Shown here: piece by piece, positions 10,435-18,663 of the stretch
Layout of the letters: each line of letters begins with the position of its first letter
How positions within the stretch are numbered: position 1 is the stretch's first letter
Origin: Fretibacterium sp. OH1220_COT-178
GTDB taxonomy: Bacteria > Synergistota > Synergistia > Synergistales > Aminobacteriaceae
DNA: 40,521 bases
Assembly: GCF_003860125.1 (NCBI RefSeq)
Contig: NZ_RQYL01000035.1
Location: forward strand, 1 to 40,521
Reading direction: 5' to 3'
Position numbers and translations under genes: made by a program
Notes under the pieces: generated by a model
Database searches by the model: none
What the model was told of the DNA's origin: nothing
What the model saw: the letters and a program-made list of their open reading frames with translations, nothing else

Positions 10435-13365
10435 ATGGCGTTGCTTGTGTTTTTCGTGGTTTTGTGGGTGATCCTATCCCCGATCCTGATCATGGTGAAA
10501 ACGAGCGACCTGGGGGACCGTCTGAATCGCCGCATTGATGATCTGGAGAAGAGGATCGACGCACTGCGAAGGGGCGCCGCCCATCCGCAGGTTCCGGAGG
10601 AGCCGCTCTCGGCCTCCCTCCCTCCTCGAGAGGTGCCGCCCGATCTTCAGCATCGGGAGGAGCCGGAAGCCTCGCCCCTTGCGCCCGAGCCCTCCGAACC
10701 TCCGAGCAGATCCGTCCCTGAGCACTTCGAAGGCCCCATCGTCCTTCCTGGAGCGTCGGCTGAGGCCGCATTCGACATCGATGTCCCTTCCGCGCCCTTC
10801 GAACCGGAGGCGATGGAGAAACCCGTTGTCGAGGACGCCGTTCCCGACGACGCGACAACGCCTGCCCCGGCCGGGGGCTCCCCGTTCCGCGAACCCGGCC
10901 CGGTCGCCGTCGCGTGGTCCCGTCTCCTCGCCTGGCTGCTTGCGGAGGGGAACATCTGGGTCTGTATGGGCGTGCTCCTCTTCCTGGTGGGCTTCGGCCT
11001 GCTCTTCAATTACGCAATTCAGGCCGGTCTGCTGACCCTCGAGATGCGCCTGGCGGCCGCGGCCGTTACGGGAATCCTTATGGTGGCCTTCGGCTTTCGC
11101 ATGCGGCTGAGGCGCCGTACCTACGCCCTCGTCCTCCAGGGGGGCGGCATGGGCGTCCTCTACCTCGTCGTTCTGGCCGCAGCGAAATTCCATTCGCTTC
11201 CCATCGATATGCCCATCCTGCCGGAGGGACCGGCCGTCGGCGCAATGCTCTTCCTTTCCGTCGTCACCGTTGTCCTGGCGTTGCTGCAGGACTACGAGCC
11301 CTTGGCGCTCTTCGCGGTCCTCGGCGGCTTCGCTGCCCCGCTCCTGATTCAGGTCGGAACCCGAAACCCCGTGATGCTCTTCTCCGCCTGCACTCTGCTG
11401 AACCTCGAAATCCTGGTCATCGCCTTCCGGCGCCGCTGGCGCCTGCTGACCCGTATGGGCTTCCTCCTCTCCGTTGCCGTCTCCCTGTTCTGGGGCCGGT
11501 ACAACTGGAGGCCGGAGCTTTTCTCCTCGGCGGAGCCCTTCCTGCTTGCGTTCCTCGTAACCTACACGCTGATCACGGTCCGATTCGCTCTTGTCCCAGG
11601 GGAAAAGGGTGCCCTCGACGCCGCGAACGGCGGACCGCGTCACGAAGCCGATATGCCCCTGACCCTCCTGGTCCCGTTGGTGTTTTTCCTCCTGCAATCC
11701 CATATAGCGGGGCATTTCGTCTACGGCATGGCCCTGACCTGCCTTGGGCTGGGAGCGGGTTACCTGCTCCTCGGAGCTTGGCTGCGCCGGAAGGGTGAAC
11801 GGTGTCACCCCATGATGTGGCGCCTCTTCGTCGCGCTGAGCGTCCTCTTCTCGAACCTGGTCCTCCCCTACGCCTTCGAACGCGTCCTGCCGTCCGCCGT
11901 ATGGGCGGCCGAGGGGGCGTTCCTGGTCATCGCAGCCTGCCGTTACGGGAGCGTCAAGACCCTTCTGGGGGGGATCGTCCTGCAGATGGGCGCCCTCGTC
12001 CTCTATGCCCCCGAGCTGGCTCGGGTCGACCTGGCGGCCGAATCGAGGCTGAGTCCCATCCTCGGAAGCGGCATCCTGTTCTCCGTCGCCCTCTGGTGCA
12101 GCGGGTTCTGGATCACGCGTTTCAGGCCGCGTGAGGCATCCCCTCTGCACGGCAACAAATGGGAACGCTGGCTGACGGGCGTTCTCGACACCAATCTGCG
12201 TCCGGCCTGTGCCGTTTTTTCCTGGATCCTGACCGCGGCGGGAACCCTCTGGTGGTGGTGGACTCTCGGCGACCAGGTCCCGCGCATCGGTCTTCCCTGG
12301 CTCTCGGCCTTTTCTGTCGCCTGCCTGACCGCTCTTGCCGGATCCTGGGCCTCTCTGCGCTTCCACTGGCCGGCGGCCCGCCTCCTCCTGTTCGGCCCCC
12401 TGATCGCCGGGCTTCTCTGGACTCTGGGAACGCTGCCCCTCGATTTGTCCCCCATAATCCCCGACATCTTCGGCACCGAGCGCAGCCTGACGGCAAACGC
12501 CCTCATCTATGCGGCCGCGTTCGGACTGTCGCTCCGTCTGCACCATAAGACGGAGACGGGCTTTCAGGGGCTCGAGCTTCTTCATTTCGCCTCCCTTTTC
12601 GTCGGTCTGACGCTTGCCGGCGAGGCCCTGAGGCAGTGGGGGGCGCCATTCGGTCCGGACTGGGCACGACTCCTCTCCATCCTGCCCCTGACGACATTGC
12701 TGCTCCACGTATCACGGGTACGCGAGCGTTCGTTTTTCTCGGGGCCTCCGGAATCCCTCGCCGCGGCTGCAGGACTCCCCCTGCTGCTGAAGCTCCCCGC
12801 CTTCATCGGCAGCTTCGCCTGGAAGGGATCCTCCGTCCAGGGGATATTCGTCCCCTTCCTGAACCCCCTCGAACTCTGGCAGGCCGCCTTCATCCTGTCG
12901 TGCGTTCTCTGGTTCCGCTGCCTCTTTGCCGGGGACGCCCATCCGTTCGGACTCTTCCGGAGGGGGATCTGCTCGCTCCTCTTCGTCTGGGTCAACCAGA
13001 TTGCAGCGCGGGCGGCGTGGTGGTACTCGGGCGATTCGTATTCCTCGATCTGGGAGGTGCTGAAGTCACCCCACTATCAGGGGATTGCAGCCATCCTGTG
13101 GGGCATCCTGGGCCTCGCGGGAATCCTGCGGGGAAAGCAGACCGGCAGTCGTCCGCTCTGGCACGCGGGTGCGGGGCTACTGGCAGTGGACATGGTCAAA
13201 CTGCTGTTCGTCGACCTGAACCACAGCACCACTTTGACCCGCATCATCGCCTTTCTCGTGCTGGGTGGACTCTTTCTGCTCATCGGATGGGCCGCACCGT
13301 TGCCCCCAAGGGAAGCGACCCCCAAAGGCGCACGCGACACGGCCGAGCAACGCTCGGGAGAGTGA
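10435..13365 (+). CDS. DUF2339 polytopic membrane protein
   Basis: The product is about 976 residues. One N-terminal membrane helix (LLVFFVVLWVILSPILIM) is followed by a short coiled coil (LGDRLNRRIDDLEKRIDAL). A Pro/Glu-rich linker of about 110 residues comes next, then more than 20 hydrophobic segments from near residue 165 to the end. The segment NIWVCMGVLLFLVGFGLLFN with VLQGGGMGVLYLVVLAA is the hallmark of DUF2339 predicted membrane proteins. Their role is unknown; a link to cell-envelope assembly is assumed because of the membrane topology. The ATG at 10435 begins the hydrophobic helix and is preceded by only a weak ribosome site (CTGAGAG). The reading frame is open further upstream, but that part looks noncoding. 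The DUF3999 gene follows 5 bases after its stop, so the two form one operon. Confidence 0.88.
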   Translation: MALLVFFVVLWVILSPILIMVKTSDLGDRLNRRIDDLEKRIDALRRGAAHPQVPEEPLSASLPPREVPPDLQHREEPEASPLAPEPSEPPSRSVPEHFEGPIVLPGASAEAAFDIDVPSAPFEPEAMEKPVVEDAVPDDATTPAPAGGSPFREPGPVAVAWSRLLAWLLAEGNIWVCMGVLLFLVGFGLLFNYAIQAGLLTLEMRLAAAAVTGILMVAFGFRMRLRRRTYALVLQGGGMGVLYLVVLAAAKFHSLPIDMPILPEGPAVGAMLFLSVVTVVLALLQDYEPLALFAVLGGFAAPLLIQVGTRNPVMLFSACTLLNLEILVIAFRRRWRLLTRMGFLLSVAVSLFWGRYNWRPELFSSAEPFLLAFLVTYTLITVRFALVPGEKGALDAANGGPRHEADMPLTLLVPLVFFLLQSHIAGHFVYGMALTCLGLGAGYLLLGAWLRRKGERCHPMMWRLFVALSVLFSNLVLPYAFERVLPSAVWAAEGAFLVIAACRYGSVKTLLGGIVLQMGALVLYAPELARVDLAAESRLSPILGSGILFSVALWCSGFWITRFRPREASPLHGNKWERWLTGVLDTNLRPACAVFSWILTAAGTLWWWWTLGDQVPRIGLPWLSAFSVACLTALAGSWASLRFHWPAARLLLFGPLIAGLLWTLGTLPLDLSPIIPDIFGTERSLTANALIYAAAFGLSLRLHHKTETGFQGLELLHFASLFVGLTLAGEALRQWGAPFGPDWARLLSILPLTTLLLHVSRVRERSFFSGPPESLAAAAGLPLLLKLPAFIGSFAWKGSSVQGIFVPFLNPLELWQAAFILSCVLWFRCLFAGDAHPFGLFRRGICSLLFVWVNQIAARAAWWYSGDSYSSIWEVLKSPHYQGIAAILWGILGLAGILRGKQTGSRPLWHAGAGLLAVDMVKLLFVDLNHSTTLTRIIAFLVLGGLFLLIGWAAPLPPREATPKGARDTAEQRSGE

Positions 13366-13370
13366 AGGCC

Positions 13371-14786
13371 ATGGCTGGAAACAAACGTTCGAGGCGCTGG
13401 GCAACGGGGGTTGTATTGACGCTGGCCCTGTTGACGCCCTTAAGGTCCTGGGGGAAGGTCTCGGAAAAGCCGGTTTCCCGCACGGATTTCGTTCACCAAT
13501 ACGAAATTGCGGGGACGGGGCTCGATGGAGCGCTTCACAGGTTTTCGATCCCGCCCGCGGTCTATGGCGGACTGATTCAATCCCAGAACCACGATCTTGC
13601 CGTCTTCGACTCCAATGGAGAGATCGTTCCTTTTGCCGTGGTTTCGGATGTTGCGGACTCCGAGGCGCCCCCGGTTCGATCCGAGGTGTCCCTGCCGTTC
13701 TTTGAACTCCCCGGAGACAACCGAGACGGCGCGGAGAGGCGGACGCCTGTGGACGTCTCCGTGCGGATCGATGCGGACGGCCGAATTGTGGAGCTCCGGG
13801 AGAGCCGCCTGCGCCACGGGGGGGCCGACCGCCGTTACCTTCTCGATCTCGCCTCCGTCTTCCCCGGCGGAGATCCGAACTCGTATCGGCTGGACCTCCG
13901 AGTCTCGGGAGATGCGGAGCTGAATGCAAAAATCGACGTCCTTCGAAGCGACAACCTTCGCGACTGGAGTACGGTATGCCAAGACGTCTCCCTGATTCGG
14001 CTTCGAAGGGGAGATGCGCGCCTGGACAGCGGCGAAATCGAGCTGCTGCGCGCTCCGGGCCGTTACCTTGTGCTGGAGGTGCGGGGCGCAGGTCCGGCAT
14101 TCACCCTGACGGAGGTGCGCTGTTCCTTTCTGGTGCGGCAGGGATCTGCCGAGGATGGCTTCGCCGAGTTCGGTGGCGTACCGGCACCCGACCGTCACGT
14201 CGTGGACTACGATCTCGGGGGAGCGTTCCCCGTTACTCAACTCGACTTCGTTCTGAGGGAGCCCGGGCTGTATCGAGTCAACTATTCCTCCCGTTCCGCA
14301 CCCGAGATGCCATGGCGTGCCCCCGGTGAGGCGGTGCTGTTCAAGGTCCGCACGTCGGACGGAGCCTTTCGGGCAAATGCCGCCATAAGCATCGTTCGGC
14401 GCGAAGATCGTTACTGGCGCCTGATCTTCGAAAAGAATTTTTCCGCACCGCCGCCTCGCCTGAGGATAGGATGGCATTCCGGAACCGTATATTTTTTGGC
14501 CCAAGGCCAAGCCCCATGGGTCCTCGCCTTTGGGAGCGGCCGAACGGGCATGGGGCTGCAGACTCCTCATCTGCTTCGAAACCTGCATCCGAGTACGGCC
14601 GTGGAAGCGGCGATCGGTGCCCCCCTGGCCCCCAAGCCGGACAAGGGGGCGAACGCCGGGCACGGCCGCTTGAATGGAGCCGAATGGCAGCGTCGACTGG
14701 TCTGGGGTCTTTTGATTCTGGGGGCTTTTTTGCTCTCCGGAATCGCCTGGAGATTGCTGCGCTCCGGCCCGGGGCCGGAGAACTAG
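13371..14786 (+). CDS. DUF3999 exported protein, membrane-anchored at the C-terminus
   Basis: The product is about 471 residues. A signal peptide (RRWATGVVLTLALLTPLRSWG) leads into a large periplasmic beta-rich part. One C-terminal membrane helix (LVWGLLILGAFLLSGIAW) and a short basic tail end the protein. Features such as FVHQYEIAGTG, YGGLIQSQNHDLAVFDSNG and the LRSDNLRDWSTV segment agree with DUF3999 proteins, which are typically encoded right after DUF2339 proteins, as here. The pair probably forms one membrane complex; no activity is known. GGAG lies about 9 bases before the ATG at 13371. A GTG at 13362 that overlaps the upstream stop is an alternative start. A GC-rich inverted repeat around the stop (GGGCCGG/CCGGCCC) lacks a T-run. 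Confidence 0.86.
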   Translation: MAGNKRSRRWATGVVLTLALLTPLRSWGKVSEKPVSRTDFVHQYEIAGTGLDGALHRFSIPPAVYGGLIQSQNHDLAVFDSNGEIVPFAVVSDVADSEAPPVRSEVSLPFFELPGDNRDGAERRTPVDVSVRIDADGRIVELRESRLRHGGADRRYLLDLASVFPGGDPNSYRLDLRVSGDAELNAKIDVLRSDNLRDWSTVCQDVSLIRLRRGDARLDSGEIELLRAPGRYLVLEVRGAGPAFTLTEVRCSFLVRQGSAEDGFAEFGGVPAPDRHVVDYDLGGAFPVTQLDFVLREPGLYRVNYSSRSAPEMPWRAPGEAVLFKVRTSDGAFRANAAISIVRREDRYWRLIFEKNFSAPPPRLRIGWHSGTVYFLAQGQAPWVLAFGSGRTGMGLQTPHLLRNLHPSTAVEAAIGAPLAPKPDKGANAGHGRLNGAEWQRRLVWGLLILGAFLLSGIAWRLLRSGPGPEN

Positions 14787-15466
14787 CCCCCGGCCCGAAC
14801 CGAGACGGCCAACAGAAGAGTAAGCAAGAGGTCCACGCGGCCGCTTGCCGTGCGCTGATCCTCAAAAAGACGAGCTGACGCGGGGGGAATTGTTTCATCG
14901 AACTTGGGGGGAGCTTGAACACGTCGCTCTGCCGGAGGTTTTCCGGCTTCCGACGAGGGCGAGGTTGCCACTATTTCTGAAGAAACCGTGCCTGTCGGAG
15001 GAGATTCCGAATGCGATGCTCGATGCTGTTACGACCTTCCTTCGGGCTCCGCGAGAAAAGGCAAAAACACCCTGCTTAAACGCCATCATGGAGCGCTTCC
15101 CTCTCGTCAGCAGCCCAGCATCAATCCCCCCAAATGCTAGGCAATGACGGATATCGAGTTTGAACTCCCGCTGTCGTACTTGCAAACTTTGTCGTTTGTC
15201 GTGTTAAGATGTGGGAGCACCGGTCCACCCACTACCCTGCCTTTGCCGGAGCAGTATTTAATCCTTTTGGGAAAATCTGTTTTTATTTGACTATCTGCAC
15301 ATTTCTCGAGTATTTTTTGACCTTCCTTAGAGGCTTATTATTTGCACCTAAGGCTTGTTGTTTTGCACATTGGGAGCACCGCAAAGCCGAGAACGCGTCC
15401 TTCCGCTCCTGGATTAACGTTCGGGGGCTTCCGCGATCGATACTCAAGCTGAGGGAGTGGTTTTGA
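14787..15466. other. Long intergenic region with no supported gene
   Basis: About 680 bases separate the DUF3999 gene and the DUF5058 cluster. Open frames here (for example 14845-15147 plus and 14895-15185 minus) have no protein-like composition or ribosome site. The right half (15240-15365) is AT-rich and probably carries the cluster promoter; TTGACT near 15287 and TTGACC near 15318 are candidate -35 hexamers without a clean -10 partner. The decamer GGGAGCACCG occurs twice, near 15212 and 15370. Some of this region could be the remains of a decayed gene. Confidence 0.5.
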
Positions 15467-16151
15467 ATGCAGGAAGTGCAGAATTACCTGGAGATCGCCA
15501 ACTCGAGTACGATATGGTGGTTGTGTTCGATCACCGTTGGCATCGCGTTTTTGCAGGCCGTTCTCTACATGGTCATGGCCCGGCGGACGGCCGCGAAGGC
15601 CCCCGGCCTCGTTGCAGCGGGGGTAGCGGGTAAATCCTTCAGGATCGGCATGATCACGGCCATCGGGCCGGCGCTTGGAGTCTTCATCGTCATGGTCGGC
15701 CTGATGGCGGCTATCGGCGGCCCTATGGCCTGGACCCGCCTCCGGAGCGAGGGCCTCCGGGGTGGAGCTGGGAGGCGACGGGTACAACCTGACGGCCATG
15801 TCGGTTTCCTGGTTCGCCATGGCGCTGAACGGAGCCGGATGGCTTGTCATAACCGGACTTTTCACTCCCATGCTCGAGAACCTTCGCGAAAGGGCCAGCG
15901 GCGGAGACGGCAAATGGCTGATCGTCCTCTCCGCCGCTTGTTCCTTGGGTATCTTCGGCTATCTGAACCACGGAGAGATTCTGCGCGGCTGGGGCAACGC
16001 CACGGCCTCCATTACCGGCGCTCTCTGCATGGTGTTCCTGGTGAAGTGCATCGTTCCCAAATACCCAAAACTGATGGAATACTCGCTGGGCATCGCCATG
16101 CTGTTCGGGATGTTCTGCGCCGTCCTCTATGACGCGTTTTTCGCCGTTTGA
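15467..16151 (+). pseudogene. DUF5058-like membrane protein, frameshifted
   Basis: Two overlapping frames together give one membrane protein of about 227 residues. The first part (MQEVQNYLEIANSSTIWWL through GPMAWTRL) ends its family-like sequence near 15745. The rest (VELGGDGYNLTAMSVSWFAM through LYDAFFAV) continues one frame over, from about 15762 to 16151. The N-terminal NYLEIANS motif, about five to six hydrophobic helices and the total length fit DUF5058. The shift lies within 15735-15770, where GCCTCCGG occurs twice about 15 bases apart, so a small duplication or an assembly error is plausible. An intact partner membrane gene and an M20 amidohydrolase follow, so the cluster otherwise looks functional. 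If the shift is real, translation in the first frame runs on to 16132 with a nonsense tail. GGGAG lies before the ATG. Confidence 0.75.
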
Positions 16152-16184
16152 TGCAGACGGGACTCTGAGAAGGGAAAGGTAGCC

Positions 16185-16877
16185 ATGGAAAATCAGAATT
16201 ACGATTTTATGTCCAGCTGGAAAAGAAACAGCATCCTCATCGGCGCACCCACCAATCTGATCGCTGCGGCGACGGCCTTCATTCCCGTCCTGTGGCTTTG
16301 CAGCACCTACAACTGCTGGCCGGATTGGGATATCGTTCTCACCGCGTGGGGGATGACGGCCATCTCCTTCGGGGCCTTCTACGTGGTGGAGCCCATTTCA
16401 TACTACGCGGCTCTGGGCCTGACGGGAACGTATCTGAGCTTCCTCTCCGGGAATATCGGCAACATGCGCGTGCCCGTCGCCGCCTTGGCCCTTGAAGCCA
16501 CCGACAGCCAACCCGGCACACTGCAAGCGGAGATCGCGTCCACGATGGCAATCTGCGGATCCATCATCACCAATCTCTTTTTCACGTCGCTGGCGGCCGT
16601 CGTCGGGGCCGCGGTCGTGGCCACACTGCCCGCCTTTCTCGTGAAAGCGCTGACCCGCTATTCCGCGGCAGCCATCTTCGGCGGTACTTTCGGCAACTTC
16701 GCCATCCGTTATCCCAAAGTTGCGGCTTTCTCCCTGCTCGCTCCGTTGGGCATTCACCTGGCTATCCCCAAGATCCCCGCGTGGCTGCTCATAGTCATCT
16801 CCGTGTTCGGCAGTCTTGCCGTAGCGCGTCTTTTCTACAACATGGAGAAGAACAAGGCCCAGGTCCGAGATGCTTAG
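16185..16877 (+). CDS. Integral membrane protein partnering the DUF5058-like protein
   Basis: The product has 230 residues with about six hydrophobic segments (for example IGAPTNLIAAATAFIPVLWL, IITNLFFTSLAAVVGAAVVA and AWLLIVISVFGSLAVARLF). A conserved-looking polar loop, LSGNIGNMRVPVAALALEAT, lies near residues 90-110. I do not know a named family for it. Genes like this often sit between a DUF5058 protein and an M20 amidohydrolase, and the pair is plausibly a transporter for the amidohydrolase substrate; this is inference from context. AAGGGAAAGG lies before the ATG. The gap to the upstream frame is 33 bases and the M20 gene begins 24 bases after its stop, so all three are likely one operon. 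Confidence 0.8.
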   Translation: MENQNYDFMSSWKRNSILIGAPTNLIAAATAFIPVLWLCSTYNCWPDWDIVLTAWGMTAISFGAFYVVEPISYYAALGLTGTYLSFLSGNIGNMRVPVAALALEATDSQPGTLQAEIASTMAICGSIITNLFFTSLAAVVGAAVVATLPAFLVKALTRYSAAAIFGGTFGNFAIRYPKVAAFSLLAPLGIHLAIPKIPAWLLIVISVFGSLAVARLFYNMEKNKAQVRDA

Positions 16878-16901
16878 CCCCGAAAAGGAGGTCGTATCGA
16901 T

Positions 16902-18086
16902 ATGAGTATGTGGGAGAAATGCAAAGAGCTTCAGGACTATATTGTTGGCATCAGAAGAGATCTTCACCAGATTCCCGAGGTCGGAACGGATCTCCCCAAG
17001 ACGCAGGCAATGATTGCCGCCGAGTTGGACAAGCTTGAGATTGCCTATCGGAAGAACAAGGGAGACTCCGGCATTATCGGCACGATCGAGGGCGGCAAGC
17101 CCGGCAAAACGATCCTCCTGCGCGCGGATATCGACGCCCTGCCCATCACGGAGCAGACGGGATTGCCCTTCGCGTCGAAACACCAGGGGTGTATGCACGC
17201 CTGTGGTCATGACACCCACGCCGCGATGCTGCTCGGTGCCCTGCGGATCCTGAACGAGCACAAAGACGAGCTGTCCGGCAACGTCAAATTCGTCTTCCAG
17301 ACGGGGGAGGAGATTTCCAAAGGGGCGAGGATCGCGATTCAGGAAGGCGTGATGGACGGAGTGGACGCCGTTTTCGGGATTCACATCGGCTCCATACTTG
17401 GCCCCGACGTCCCCGCCGGAACTCTGATCGCCGTCCCCGGCTGCTGCATGGCCTCCTTCGACCGGTTCATCCTCAAGGTCCATGGAATCGGCTGTCACGG
17501 TTCGACGCCTGAAAAAGGCGTGGACCCGATCACCATTGCCTCCAACATCGTCCTGTCCCTACAGGAAGTGATCGCCAGAGAGATTGCCGCTCCCAAGGCC
17601 GCGGTTCTTACGATCGGCAAGATCGCCGGAGGCTTCGCGTATAACGTCATTCCCGACGAGGTCCTTATCGAGGGAACGATCCGCTCTTTTGAGGATCCCA
17701 TTCGCCAGCATCTCGCCAAGCGGATCGGCGAGATCGCCCAGGGAATCGCCTCGACGTTCAGGGGCAGCTGCGACTATGAGATGGACTGGGGCGCTCCCCC
17801 CGTCGTCAACGACGAGGCCATGGCCGAACTTGCCGGTGTCGCGGCGAAGAAGGCGCTGGGAGCGGAGCACGTCCTCACCGCTCAGCCCGCGCCCAACATG
17901 GGGGGCGAGGACTTCGCTTACTACCTCGAGAAAGCCCCGGGAGCATTTATGTTCCTGAGCTCAGCCAATCACGAAAAGCACACCGACGTTCCGCACCACA
18001 ACCCCAAGTTCGACGTGGACGAGAGCGTACTCCATATGGGAAGCGCCGTCTTCGTCAGCATCGTCGAAGATTTCCTGGGGCGCTGA
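16902..18086 (+). CDS. M20-family amidohydrolase (HipO/IAA-amino acid hydrolase type)
   Basis: The product has 394 residues, standard for M20D metallo-amidohydrolases that cleave N-acyl or N-aromatic amides of amino acids (hippurate, indoleacetyl- or N-acetyl-amino acids). LLRADIDALPITEQTGLPFA is the first catalytic stretch. MHACGHDTHAAMLLG near residue 102 carries the Cys and His metal ligands, FQTGEEISKGAR near 136 the catalytic and bridging Glu pair, and FGIHIG the next ligand region. GGEDFAYYLEKAPGAFMFL near the end supplies the last ligand. A dimerisation domain lies in the middle (ASFDRFILKVHGIGCHGSTP). AAGGAGG lies 10 bases before the ATG. It is probably cytoplasmic, since no signal peptide is seen. 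The two upstream membrane genes suggest uptake of its substrate, which cannot be told from sequence. Confidence 0.93.
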   Translation: MSMWEKCKELQDYIVGIRRDLHQIPEVGTDLPKTQAMIAAELDKLEIAYRKNKGDSGIIGTIEGGKPGKTILLRADIDALPITEQTGLPFASKHQGCMHACGHDTHAAMLLGALRILNEHKDELSGNVKFVFQTGEEISKGARIAIQEGVMDGVDAVFGIHIGSILGPDVPAGTLIAVPGCCMASFDRFILKVHGIGCHGSTPEKGVDPITIASNIVLSLQEVIAREIAAPKAAVLTIGKIAGGFAYNVIPDEVLIEGTIRSFEDPIRQHLAKRIGEIAQGIASTFRGSCDYEMDWGAPPVVNDEAMAELAGVAAKKALGAEHVLTAQPAPNMGGEDFAYYLEKAPGAFMFLSSANHEKHTDVPHHNPKFDVDESVLHMGSAVFVSIVEDFLGR

Positions 18087-18113
18087 CAGCCCTCGGAGAA
18101 ATCGGTAAGTCGT

Positions 18114-18144
18114 GCCGGCCTGATCCTCACGGGCCGGCCTTTTT
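18114..18144 (+). terminator. Intrinsic terminator after the M20 gene
   Basis: GCCGGCC (18114-18120) and GGCCGGC (18132-18138) form a 7-bp GC stem with an 11-base loop, followed by CTTTTT. It lies 28 bases after the amidohydrolase stop and ends this operon before yajC. Confidence 0.85.
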
Positions 18145-18161
18145 ATGAGAGGAGTCGCGTT

Positions 18162-18440
18162 TTGAATACGGATTTGATGTCCCTTGGCATACTGTATGTG
18201 TTGGGTATTTTTTTGTTGATATACCTTTTCTCGATTCTGCCGGCAAAAAGAAAGCACAGAAGGATTCGCGCCATGCACGACGCCGTTAAGGCGGGGGACG
18301 AGATCGTAACGCTCGGGGGAATCATAGCGGAAGTTCAGTCCCGAGACGGCGAGGAGGTCGAGCTGAGGATCAATGGATCCGGAACCACGATGAGAGTCCT
18401 GATCTACGCCGTGCAATCCATCCGCAAATCCGCGCAATAA
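18162..18440 (+). CDS. yajC: Preprotein translocase subunit YajC
   Basis: The product has 92 residues. It has one N-terminal membrane helix (LGILYVLGIFLLIYLFSI), then the YajC signature LPAKRKHRRIRAMHDAVKAG, GDEIVTLGGIIAEV and a beta-rich tail. YajC associates with SecDF and the Sec translocon in the inner membrane. The start is a TTG at 18162, about 8 bases behind GGAG; the first in-frame ATG would remove part of the N-terminal region. No secD or secF lies next to it in this window, unlike the usual order. It stands between a terminator on its left and a probable terminator on its right. Confidence 0.88.
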   Translation: MNTDLMSLGILYVLGIFLLIYLFSILPAKRKHRRIRAMHDAVKAGDEIVTLGGIIAEVQSRDGEEVELRINGSGTTMRVLIYAVQSIRKSAQ

Positions 18441-18495
18441 GACCAGGGGCAAGGCGCGCATCTGGCTTCCGGCGAGCCCCGACATTCGTGGATAT

Positions 18496-18525
18496 GGAGA
18501 GGCGTCGACTTCTCCCTCCTTTTTC
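18496..18525 (+). terminator. Candidate terminator after yajC
   Basis: GGAGA (18496-18500) and TCTCC (18511-18515) form a short stem with a 10-base loop, followed by CTCCTTTTT. It lies 55 bases after the yajC stop. The short stem makes this tentative. Confidence 0.4.
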
Positions 18526-18534
18526 CCCTTCCCG

Positions 18535-18564
18535 TTGTTCCTGAAGGCCGAATGATGCTATTAT
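18535..18564 (+). promoter_or_regulatory. Candidate promoter for the Nudix gene
   Basis: TTGTTC (18535-18540) and TATTAT (18559-18564) lie 18 bases apart, about 100 bases before the TTG start at 18664. The -10 hexamer matches the consensus at five positions. It follows the candidate yajC terminator. Confidence 0.45.
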
Positions 18565-18663
18565 CGGGGATATGGGCCCGGAAGCCCAGGGGCGCTTTCG
18601 GAAAAACCCCTTCCGGAAGGACGAAAAGGCGCTCCCATCTCGAATTCGGGGAGGCTTCAAGCG

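Noticed and set aside
14845-15185. Small genes in the 680-base gap after the DUF3999 gene
   Set aside because: The open frames lack ribosome sites and protein-like composition; they could be remnants, but I cannot support a gene.
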